From Haliclona indistincta (lineage: Eukaryota; Porifera; Demospongiae; Haplosclerida; Chalinidae), in NCBI GenBank assembly GCA_964017065.1, contig OZ024784.1, positions 12,629,152-12,693,151 on the forward strand: a stretch of DNA of 64,000 nt, read 5' to 3'. Position numbers and translations under genes: made by a program. This document shows, in pieces, positions 24,301 to 34,100 of the stretch (position 1 is the stretch's first letter; every line of letters begins with the position of its first letter). The notes under the pieces are model-generated. The model did not search any database. It was not told where the DNA came from and saw only the letters and a program-made list of their open reading frames with translations.

Positions 24301-26047
24301 TGACACAGTGTATACTTGACAGAAGTGGTACTAAACCACATACTGCCTCTTAACCACAGATCTCAGCCACAAACAATACACATTGTGTAGCGCAGTAAGT
24401 ATAGGCACTAAAAAACCACAGTTCACACACATACAGGTGTCCAGGGCACCCCACAGCTCGAAAACAAGGTCACTATGTAAACAAGCTTGAGTCTCTTACT
24501 CAGCAAGTGGGAGATAATACCACAGCTGCTTTGAAGGGATGGTCTCTATCTGAATGGTGTTGTTGACAGTTATGATAGCAGTGCGACTAGCACTTAGATA
24601 AAAGAACGCCAAAGGAGATTAGCCAAACGACTAGCCCCTTTTCAAAGTAGCGTGTGATATTTTAACAAATAGTTTTTCAAGTAATTGGCATAGTTGACAG
24701 TTGACATTATGAACAGTACTGACAAGCCTTGTTTCAACAAGCACAAAATTTTAGGATTTGGATGATTATTATGATTGACTGAATGCTGGAAGCATACGAT
24801 AAATCAATGCTATCTACCACAGTACTCTCCAGAGCGAGTAAAAATGCTAAACACACAGACACAGTGGTTTAAGTGTATTCCAGTAACAATGCTAAACACA
24901 CAGACACAGTGGTTTGAGTGTATTCCAGTAACAATGCTAAACACACAGACACAGTGGTTTGAGTGTATTCCAGTAACAATGCTAAACACACAGACACAGT
25001 GGTTTGAGTGTATTCCAGTAACAACAAAGTTTAGCATCATACAAACAACTCAATAACTTTATAACAGTAATATGGTCAGTCACTAACTACTTTATTTATA
25101 GGTGTTTTCCCTGAGAAAGTCCCTAACCACTCTAATAGCATAGTACCCTTCAGGTACACTATCATCATACTGTGGTTGGCTCTTTCATCATCTGTGGTTC
25201 AATTGTCTTTTCAGTAAAAAATGGTTAATCATAATGCTATTGTGTAACTGTATAACACTGAAAGTATAGACCTTAACTTGTGAAACCATACAGTATCTGT
25301 TAAGTATCATGGCAAAAGTCCAGTCACGTCCAACAGATGCTACTCTTCAGAAGCCATGCTGTGACAACTGTTTAGTATGATTGCAGTGTTTCTGAGCTAG
25401 ATCCAAAACTCATGCTTGCGAAGTTGGGAAAGGGACGATAGTTTTGGGTCTAGCTCAATAGACCATGTTTTTTTTGCAGCAGACAAGCAAATATCTTGCA
25501 TTGCAGTACGTTCCCAGGACATTTAAATAGATGGTACTTTTAACCGTTTATAAATCCTAGAAAACCACTGATTGTTATATATACAACACATAGATTTCAG
25601 ACAACGTATTTTCTTGTCTGTGCAGAAAATGCTGATTTCCCAAAAAAAGTTTTGCCCGCATCTGTGTGGGGTGTGCTTGCCGCCACAAATAGTCTCTAAG
25701 GTAACCAACAAAATCAGGCGTATCTAATGAAGTCTTTTTTTCGGTATCACTGCATCATGTTATTTAGGAATACTCACATCCTTGGGTCATCAGTATTAAA
25801 ACCAGCTCTCTGGAGATAGTGTAGAGTAACTGCATCAGGAATCTAGTGGACACATAAAATTTCTACTCCCTGTCAGCACTACTCTCACAGTTGGGGTGTA
25901 GTCATCCAGTTGTGTACAGAACTCAAGAATTGGAAAATCTAAAACGTCCTCAGACGAACCTTTCTCCTCCCCAGTCGCACGGTCTCCAGATCCTACACCA
26001 GTGACGGTATTCCCACTTGATCGACTCCCGCTCGTAGACGCCGCCAT
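21337..26047 (-). CDS. TAF10: Transcription initiation factor TFIID subunit 10
   Basis: Four exons on the minus strand: 25888-26047, 25778-25842, 21733-21844 and 21426 to the stop at 21337-21339. The N-terminus is Ser/Gly/Thr-rich (MAASTSGSRSSGNTVTG). The conserved histone-fold core then reads QLDDYTPT, IPDAVTLHYLQRAGF, LAAQKFISDIVNDSLQHCK, DKKLSLTLEDLGPALAEYGI and ends LRKPSYHT. These match TAF10 closely and the length (about 140 residues after the start) fits a short family member. TAF10 is shared by TFIID and SAGA and pairs with TAF8 or SUPT7L. The 46-bp first intron contrasts with the 3.9 kb second one, which carries two minisatellites. Confidence 0.95.
23630..23878. repeat. 18-bp minisatellite, about 14 copies
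   Basis: The unit ctgcctggtctatacact (or ...cacg) is repeated about 14 times with only one or two variable positions. Because 18 is divisible by three, the array is open in several frames on both strands, which explains ORFs of CLVYTL and YRPGRV repeats. It lies inside a TAF10 intron. Confidence 0.95.
24840..25024. repeat. Tandem repeat, about 48-bp unit, four copies
   Basis: Four head-to-tail copies of a unit beginning 'atgctaaacacacagacaca' and ending 'ttccagtaaca', almost identical to each other. It is in the TAF10 intron, with no coding evidence beyond periodic open frames. Confidence 0.92.
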
Positions 26048-26148
26048 ATTTTATGCTCACGTGATTATATTCATTTTATTAAGTCAATAAAAAATTTATT
26101 AGTGAACAAGCAATAAAAATTTTGATAATGTGTATTTACAAAAAAATA

Positions 26149-27648
26149 TTAAGCAGGTATTGCTTCTGGAATTTCATTTACTAATGAAAGAGAATTAGTT
26201 TTTCCATCGACACTGAACCATCTATGACAAAGCACATCCGAGACAACTGCAGCTTGGTCGAGAAATTTCTCCCCTAGTCTCATGCTCTTGCAGGGAAAGC
26301 CACTGATGCTAGTAATGTATTTGAGTAATACAGGTATTGTCCAGTCAGGATTGACACTAATTGCATGTGGCTTGATAGAAATAAGAGAGAAAATAGAGTT
26401 TCGAGTGTTTTCTTCAAACATTTTGTTGGTTTGCATGGTCTTAAAGGAGACTGGAACAGTTGGACCTGTAACCTCAAACCCGATTACTGAACCATTCTTC
26501 ATTAGATCAAGTTCGCTTAAGGTCATTTGATAGAGGAGTAGAGATTGCAACGTCTGAGGTTCACAAACAGAGACGAACCCACAAAGAGTAGGAAAGTTGC
26601 GCCTTTCTTCATTAAGAAGACAAATACTGCTGGTGTCATCAAGTGTAGCATGCATCTTGAGAGAGCTTCGAGAGTCTGTCAGTAATTGGGGAAGATAGAG
26701 AAAGCTGTCTGGATCAAGATTGAAGGCCTGCTTCACAGCCTGATCCAACTGGAATAGAGTCATGGAAGGAACCACTGGAATACCTTTGATGCCCTTGCCA
26801 ATAATGCTGACGCATATCATTCTCACTTGATCATCTGCTGAGCCGGTAAAGGAAGATGAGATGATGCACTCTAGCTCTGAGCACTGCTCTGAGAGAGGGG
26901 ATGTGGGAGATAATGGTTCAAGTGCATCACGTAGGTACAGAGAAAGAGAGGAAGGGTTTGGTAGACCAATTCTTTTGCACAACATCCATTGGAGTTCTGT
27001 AATAGAAATTCGAGGCTTGAGCTTCAGTGTCAAGGTTTCCCTGCGAGGCCAAATTGTTACTGTAACGGACTGAGTACACGAACCAAGAAGGCTGTCTGTG
27101 TAGCGCTGGGGCAGCAAGTGTACAGGGAGTTCGTTGTTGTGCAGTAACACTGTCTGTTCACACAGGAACTTGAGCGACGACGGTAAACTGTTCGAAGTCT
27201 TGGACTTCACTTCATGGGCGAACTTGATGCACTGATCTTTCACAGTTTCTTTTCTTCCCAGTCTATGCTGAAGTGTTCGTGCCAAAACTTCGTCGTCCAC
27301 CTTCACTTTTACATTGACAACGCCGGTCGTCTCTGTCTTTCTCATGTCAAAGATGAGACTTTGACCAGCAAAGGGGCCGAAATAGGGTTCCATTATCAGC
27401 TTTGTCGATCGAAAACTAGCTCCTCTTTCTGCACGATTTGACCCTCGTCTACGAACACACAGTTTAGCAAAACTGTCCAGAGAAGATCTGCTCCCATCAA
27501 TGCTAGTGATGCTAGCCAGACTGTCGGTGGATTTACTTTTTAGCATTGCGCTACTTGTTTCAGTTGCAGTAGATTCAGTAGACGCTCTTCTCTGTCGTCG
27601 AAGAAACGACAAGCAGCCTATCTGTTTCCTCTTTGACTCTGCCATCAT
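26149..27648 (-). CDS. Unrecognised intronless protein, possible beta-grasp-like repeats
   Basis: A single open frame of about 500 residues, with its likely start at MMAESKRKQ (27648 or 27645) and its stop at 26149-26151. The first ~80 residues are Ser/Thr/Arg-rich and low in complexity. A globular part follows: FDMRKTETTGVVNVKVKVDD, an SVTVTIWPRRETLTLKLKP segment followed by ITELQWMLCKRIGLPNPSSL, then further beta-rich blocks ending PCKSMRLGEKFLDQAAVV. The second block reads like a ubiquitin-like or RA-type beta-grasp fold (beta-hairpin, helix, strand), but this is only pattern reading. No catalytic motif, signal peptide or membrane segment was seen. It is unusual here in being long and intronless, which could mean retroposition. 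Confidence 0.7.
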   Translation of the reverse strand: MMAESKRKQIGCLSFLRRQRRASTESTATETSSAMLKSKSTDSLASITSIDGSRSSLDSFAKLCVRRRGSNRAERGASFRSTKLIMEPYFGPFAGQSLIFDMRKTETTGVVNVKVKVDDEVLARTLQHRLGRKETVKDQCIKFAHEVKSKTSNSLPSSLKFLCEQTVLLHNNELPVHLLPQRYTDSLLGSCTQSVTVTIWPRRETLTLKLKPRISITELQWMLCKRIGLPNPSSLSLYLRDALEPLSPTSPLSEQCSELECIISSSFTGSADDQVRMICVSIIGKGIKGIPVVPSMTLFQLDQAVKQAFNLDPDSFLYLPQLLTDSRSSLKMHATLDDTSSICLLNEERRNFPTLCGFVSVCEPQTLQSLLLYQMTLSELDLMKNGSVIGFEVTGPTVPVSFKTMQTNKMFEENTRNSIFSLISIKPHAISVNPDWTIPVLLKYITSISGFPCKSMRLGEKFLDQAAVVSDVLCHRWFSVDGKTNSLSLVNEIPEAIPA

Positions 27649-27927
27649 AATTATAATAGATCTGAAGTCAACTCGATGCCTCCAAATTTGTACTAGCACT
27701 CAGCCAGGTAGAAACCGCAATAACCGACCTACTCTCGATCATACGGCTTTTTACACACCTCGAAGGTTGGCGGTTAACCGCGAATGGTTTTAGTGCCATA
27801 GTGGTTTTACTAACTAACTCCGCCTCTAGATGTGCCGATCCGGATCCCTGGAGCAGGTAATCCACAATGCTACCAAGGGCAGCATTTTAAACGTGCCCTT
27901 GTTCTTACTAACAGGTCACTGGTTGAC

Positions 27928-28974
27928 ATGGGTTGGAGACCTGTTCGTTATCTGACCTTAGTGATACTACTGGCCATTGTCTTATTGATACTCCTGATCA
28001 AGAACTATAATTGGTTTCAATTACCTACTGATACAAGTGTTGGTGGTCGATCGCAATCTTGGAGTGCCCATAATAGTGTCTCTTCAATCCATCAGCTTCG
28101 CAAAAAGCCATATGTATATGAACCATTACCAGCTAGTGTCATAGATGCCGTACAGCACTTTGTATTTTTCATTGGATACGCACGAAGCAGTCACAGTATT
28201 ATTGGTAGCCTATTGGATGCCCATCCTAATGTAGTCATCGCTCATGAATACTCGCTATTTTCACATTGGACACAGCAACCACTGCTTCATCAAAATAAAA
28301 CATGGCTTTACAACACGCTATACAACAACTCTCATTACAGCATCTTCCGAGGACTGAGAAGAAAGCATGCCGCAAAGAAAGGTTACACACTGAACATTGA
28401 AAATTCTTGGCAAGGTCATTTCGACAATAGAATACACGTCATTGGAGACAAAGCTGGTGGCATGACAGCTAAACAGTTTAGGTTGCATCGTATTTCATTC
28501 ATGAAGCAGTATACTGCACTTCAAGCGACTGTCAAAGTGCCAGTTCATGTTATTCATGTGATTCGTAATCCATACGACAATATTGCTACAATGCTTTTGT
28601 ACAACAACCACATTCCAAAGAGTGATGTAGACATAGATCATCCTTATATCAACCTAGAGAAACTACAGTCTCAAATTGTTAGCTATTTCAATCAGGTCAA
28701 GGGCATTGTGGAGATGATAAACCTTCTTGGATTGAACTTGATAGAGATCCATAGTGACGACTTGATTCATACTCCTGAGAAAGTTGTCCGCAAACTCTGT
28801 AAGACGTTTGAGCTGGTGTGTTCAGAGGACTATGTTAGTCTATGTACAAATAAGGTTTTCAAGACCGAGTCTAAATCACGGTTTCTCATAAAATGGACAC
28901 CATTTTTAATTAGCATGGTTGGACAGGAGATGAAGAAGTATCCATTCTTTGACCGTTACTCTTTTTATCACTAG
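27928..28974 (+). CDS. Type II membrane sulfotransferase-like protein
   Basis: The start is the ATG at 27928 (MGWRPVRYLTL); the open frame extends upstream, but without an ATG in good context. Residues about 8-28 form an N-terminal signal anchor (LTLVILLAIVLLILLI). The lumenal part has a 5'-phosphosulfate-binding-like region (FFIGYARSSHSIIGSLLDAHPNVV) and a 3'-phosphate-binding-like motif (HVIRNPYDNIATML). This is the layout of Golgi or cytosolic PAPS-dependent sulfotransferases. The stretch GYARSSHSIIGSLL departs from the usual (K/R)xGTTW or (R/S)SGST pattern, but keeps the serine-rich loop. It is intronless, and 27648-27928 between it and the divergent minus-strand ORF is likely a shared promoter region. 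The substrate is unknown. Confidence 0.82.
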   Translation: MGWRPVRYLTLVILLAIVLLILLIKNYNWFQLPTDTSVGGRSQSWSAHNSVSSIHQLRKKPYVYEPLPASVIDAVQHFVFFIGYARSSHSIIGSLLDAHPNVVIAHEYSLFSHWTQQPLLHQNKTWLYNTLYNNSHYSIFRGLRRKHAAKKGYTLNIENSWQGHFDNRIHVIGDKAGGMTAKQFRLHRISFMKQYTALQATVKVPVHVIHVIRNPYDNIATMLLYNNHIPKSDVDIDHPYINLEKLQSQIVSYFNQVKGIVEMINLLGLNLIEIHSDDLIHTPEKVVRKLCKTFELVCSEDYVSLCTNKVFKTESKSRFLIKWTPFLISMVGQEMKKYPFFDRYSFYH

Positions 28975-29271
28975 TATAATAATGTGTATTGTTGTCCACT
29001 GATTCACCAATTCTATCACTAGCTTCAGTTATTATAATCTTCATCTGGCTGCAATCCTTGCTTCATGATTATGCAGATATCCATGAATAATGATTCAGCG
29101 AACCACGCCTTAAATTTGGCGGTCGCGGCAATCTTAACCGCGCGCGCGAACATGCATTTCTCGTAGCTGATTGGTCATAACTTTGGCGGGCTTGAATAAC
29201 GGCGGGTTAGCAACTGTGTAACGTTCACTCGTTCAGTTCTAGCAGACATACACTAAATACCAGCGTGCACC

Positions 29272-30695
29272 ATGATTGGCCTCGCAGACTATCGCAACAG
29301 TCCCAACACTCAACGTAAAACAGCCGGGAAAAAGTACAGAGTGAGTTGTAGTCCTGTGCCAAGAACTGCCCCCAAGCCAAGTAACTGTGTCTGTTCTTAT
29401 CAGGTGGTTGTAGAAGGAAATATAGCCAGTGGAAAATCAACTCTTCTGAAAAAGCTTTCTCAGATAAAGGATGTAGAGGTAGATGATTTTGTGTTATCTG
29501 TAATATGCTCAACCATCTTCACTTCATAGGTACTAATTGAACCAGTTGACCAGTGGCAGGATATTGGTGGTGGGAATCTCATTGTGAGCAGAAATGGTAG
29601 TTCTCAAAATGCATTTTTACTGTCACTACTACAGGGCAGAATGTACCAAGATGCTAACCGCTGGGGCTATCTCTTTCAATCATATGTACTCCTTACAATG
29701 ATGGAGTTGCATCACAAGGAAGTGGTCAGTCACGCAAGCAAGTCACCTCCTCCTACCTTTATTTACTGTTTTCATCTTCAGACTTCATCAATGTGTATGT
29801 TGGAACGGAGTGTGTTCAGTGCTAGGTACTGTTTTGTAGAGAATCTTCATCGAAGGTGTGCAAATTCACTCTTATCGTGTTTACTGTTGGATGATTTTGT
29901 GCTAATGCAGTGGTGTGATTGACGAGATGGAGTTTGCATGTTACTGTCGATGGTTTGACCACATTGTAAACAGCAAACCTCCCAAAGTAGACCTAATTGG
30001 TAAGTAACAGTGTATTACTGTCACCCATAATAACAGTGTATAACGTAATGGTATAAATAAATGTGAAGCCCATGATCTAGGCAGCAAGCTATTTAGAGCA
30101 CTATTAGCATAATAAGCATCAAAGAATGTGACATTTTATTAACTTCACCGCTAGTTTACAGTTGCTACTAATAATTATCACTAGCTGAATAGGTTGAGTA
30201 TTTCCTATAAGCCTAACTAACAGCTATGAAGTGATGAACTTAGTGATGATTACTGTGGCTCTGCAATGTCTGGGCACCATTAATGACAGTGGTTCTGCTA
30301 TTAGTGTATCTGAGGTCCTCGCCTGAAGTGTGCATGAGTCGACTACAGAAGAGGGGACGACAGGAAGAGAAGCCAGTCACATTGGTGAGACTAACTATGG
30401 GTCATAGCATCTGTCAGCTCTTTCTCTCTCTCTGTTACAGTCATACCTTCAGTCACTTCATGATCGCTATGAGGAATGGCTCGGTAATGAACAACACCAT
30501 CACTGGCATGGAAACATACCAGTACTGGTTAGTGTATGCCTTCTAATAATATATATTTAAATTCTTATCTCTCTTTAGGTGATAGACGGCAATGAGGATT
30601 GTATGTTGGACTACACTGTACACAACAAGAACTCTTCCAAAATATTTAGCCAACTAAGCAGACTGACTGTCAGTGAGAACGATACGAGAACTTGA
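29272..30695 (+). CDS. Deoxynucleoside kinase (TK2/dCK/dGK family)
   Basis: Nine exons: 29272-29340, 29404-29478, 29530-29583, 29634-29723, 29781-29856, 29910-29999, 30305-30384, 30441-30527 and 30580-30695. Motifs in order: P-loop GNIASGKST, EPVDQWQ (substrate glutamate region), DANRWGYLFQSYVLL, the ERS catalytic motif (LERSVFSARYCF), VYLRSSPEVC and the LID RLQKRGRQEE. The protein of about 240 residues matches the family. These enzymes phosphorylate deoxynucleosides in the salvage pathway, in the cytosol or mitochondrion. The basic N-terminus could be a weak mitochondrial leader, which is inference. Which nucleosides it prefers cannot be read from sequence alone. Confidence 0.92.
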
Positions 30696-31148
30696 CTATC
30701 CACCAGAGTGTATAGCATCCAGATTATTATTTTTAGTATTATTTTATAATTATAATTATTGTAAGCAGTCAAAGTGACTATTATCGTAGAACTTAGTTAC
30801 TAACAAACAACAAAAGAAAAATATATATACATAAAATAAGCCTTATATCAGCCCCTTAGCAGATCATTGATATGGGACGTTACTATCCCTGACACACTAG
30901 CATCATCCTAGCAGTGTCAAAGGCTGGTGCAGTTGCAGCTAGAGCAGAGTCACAGAAATAGTCAAAGTATCAACAACTAGTCCTATTTCCACCTCTTGTC
31001 ATTGGTATGATCGGTCTAAATCTTGGAATTTCCTGACTGACGTTGGTTGTTGTATAATAATAATTATCACAAATTTAATTATAATTCTACAAAAAGTCTT
31101 ATTATAAAATACTCAGGAGATTACAATAAGTAGTTAGCAGTAAAATAA
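30696..31148. other. Convergent intergenic gap
   Basis: This lies between the dNK stop and the SRRM1 stop. It is AT-rich with no recognised feature, and must hold the two 3' UTRs. Confidence 0.5.
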
Positions 31149-34100
31149 TTATGAGCGACGATGATGACTACTCTTTTTGCTCTTGAGGGACTCCAGCGCT
31201 CTCTTCCTCAAGCTGTCTTCATCTCTGTCTACAGAACCGTCCTCACTTTCAGAGCTGTAGTGCTACAGTATAGCATAACCCATGATGTTATCAAAGAATC
31301 GTGGTAATATTGGTACCTTTCGTTTTTTATGCTTCTTGTGTTTCTTGCTGTGTTTATGCTTCTTCTTTGACTTCTGAGTTTCAAAAGCACAGAATTCATA
31401 ACGCAAAGCAGCAGAAATTTAAAGTTACCTTTTTATCACTTCCTCGTGATTCTTCTCTCTCAGAAGATGAACTGCGTCTGACTCTCTTGTGTTTCTTGGG
31501 AGGAGGGGATGGAGAGGGAGACGGTGAGGGAGGTGGTGATACCACAGGTAAATCAACTGATCGTCCTCTACTGTTCTCGTCTGATGAAGTGCTCAAACTC
31601 CTGTCGTGATTATTATCAGAGCTAGGTGGTTCTAGTACTGGGTTACCCAATGATGAAAGAGATCTTGCACTTGAAGAGAGAGAAACGCTGTCATCGCCAG
31701 AAGCAGAAACATTGGCAGGCGGAGAGAGAGATGGTGTGAAGGACGGTGATCTGCTGATGGAAATGCTCTGATCTTCACTACTGCCAACACTGTCACGTCG
31801 TGTACGAGGAGAAGGTGAAGGAGAAACTGTGTGTGAATGGTGTCTACGGCGACGTGAGGAATAAGGTGAATCATGGTGGTGACTGCGTCGAACTGAATCA
31901 GAGGCGTATCGCTCTCGTCGGTTACTGCTCGACAAGTGACGCTCACGTCTGGGAGAGAGAGGAGAGTATCGCCGCTGACGATGTGCTGGAGAATGTGATC
32001 GCGAGTGCTTTCTGTATGACCGTCTCCGATCTCTGTCCTGCTCATGTGTGTATCTACGATCAGGAGATCTGTAGGTGCTCCTGTGGGATTGGCGATAATA
32101 GGCATCAGGAGGGCTCCTGTAAGAGGATCGCTGTGGACTCCTGCGAGAGGATCGCTGTGGACTCCTGTAAGAGGATCGCAGAGGACTTCTGCGAGAAGAC
32201 CGTTGAGGGCTCCTGTTATATGATCGCTGTGGGCTTCTGCGTGAAGACCGTATAGGGCTCCTGTGTGAACGTGGAGAGCTTCTACGAGAAAATCGCCGAG
32301 GACTCCTGTTTCGATGAGGAGAGTATTGATGTGATCGAGAAATAGGAGATCTGTGGCAAAGAGATAACTGCACTGAAGAACATTTTGATTTGCTTCACTG
32401 GAAGCAGGAAGTAGTCAATAAATTATTATTCACACTTTTTCGACTACTTTCACACTTTCTTCAGTGTTTATAAGGCACAAAATCTTATGAAAGATCTACA
32501 GTTATCCATTATTATACCAAGTTTGAATGCTGTAGTATATACTGTACTTGTGGGACGAACGACGCCTACTGTAGATGGTTAAATGCATAGAGTAAATTAT
32601 CTATATTCGGTCAACATGTATATTCGTACGCTATTGCCAGCAAAACCAACGCAGCTAAGACGGTGTCTGCCACAGCAAACTATAGCCACTTGCATGTGTA
32701 GAAGACACAGCAAACCGCTAGCTCCAGCGTCCTTCCTGAAGGCGACAGCAAAAAATAATAGACATGTGTACGAATTTCCCTAAGATCGGTAGAATCTCTG
32801 TATTTTCGTTTCACCACTCGCTACGTCCAACAAAGTAGAGGAGCTGGCTAATTTAGTGCTGCTAGCATACACCCATCCTTGTGCTAAACGATGACCAGCA
32901 GAAGTAGCCGAACACTCTCCTTGAACACAAGAAAAACGCAACAACATCACCCCCGCTGACCCTCAAAGATCGTCATCAACAATACAGTAAAGCGTTGTGC
33001 TTATGGAGACATATTATTATAATTTTTATTACGGCTCTCCATAAGCACAATACTTTACTGTATTGTTGATGACGATCTTTGAGGGTCAGCGGGGGTGATG
33101 TTGTTGCGTTTTTCTTGTGTTCAAGGAGAGTGTTCGGCTACTTCTGCTGGTCATCGTTTAGCACAAGGATGGGTGTATGCTAGCAGCACTAAATTAGCCA
33201 GCTCCTCTACTTCGTTGGACGTAGCGAGTGGTGAAACGAAAATACAGAGATTCTATTGATCTTAGGGAAATTCGTACACGTGTCTATTATTGTTTGCTGT
33301 CGCCTTCAGGAAGGACGCTGGAGCTAGCGGTTTGCTGTGTCTTCTACACATGCAAGTGACTATAGTTTGCTGTGGCAGACACCGTCTTAGCTGCGTTGGT
33401 TTTGCTGGCAATAGCGTACGAATATACATGTTGACCGAATATAGATAATTTACTCTACTGCACAACAACGGCTCAAGTCAGAAGAGCAAAAGTTATACAA
33501 AAATGCTTGCCAGCATGCGGTTCAGGTGCCCTTGCATCGTTTTCTGATAAATATGTCTGGTTGTCTAGGTAACAGCAATTTCGTCTCGATACACAGCCAT
33601 ATTTCGCCAAAAACGATGCTAAGCCTCCTGGTCCGATGTCTAACATCTTAGTCTAGCCAATGTTAGTCGCCTGTGTTGAAGATCAACAGAGTTGCACGCT
33701 TCTAAATGCTGTCTTCATTAGCCGCCATCATGAGAGCTCATGCTGTAAAATCTGTATTACAGCGATTGGGAAAAACCGGTCAACAATCGATATCCATGAA
33801 CAAACGATGAATCTTATTATTTACTTGCTGAAGCGACACCTTAACTAATACATATCACGTACCTGCTTCGTGATCTTTGTCTCGTTAGCCGAGGTGATCT
33901 GAAGAGGTAAAAACAACAAATGGCATGAACAGTAATGCTTACTATGTCAAACTATAGCATGTAAGTAACCAGACTAGGAAAATGACCCCCAATATGGCCG
34001 GCACACTACATTACGACATTCTACACTGTCAACACCACTATGTACTACAATAGTGGCTGTTTCACCAGATGGACTTGAGGAGTTTCACAGATCATGCACT

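Larger units (their letters stand above)
21845..25777. other. Long TAF10 intron
   Basis: This 3.9 kb intron holds no recognised exon. Besides the two minisatellites listed separately (about 23630-23878 and 24840-25024), it contains ordinary AT-rich sequence with short chance ORFs. Confidence 0.6.

Noticed and set aside
31632..32255. Alternative frames on both strands over the SRRM1 RS region
   Set aside because: The RS-repeat frame on the minus strand joins properly to PWI exons and has clean splice sites; the others are shadows.
32583..33468. Matching ORFs on both strands (YLYSVNMYIRTLL)
   Set aside because: Same sequence present twice as the two arms of a palindrome; no other coding sign.
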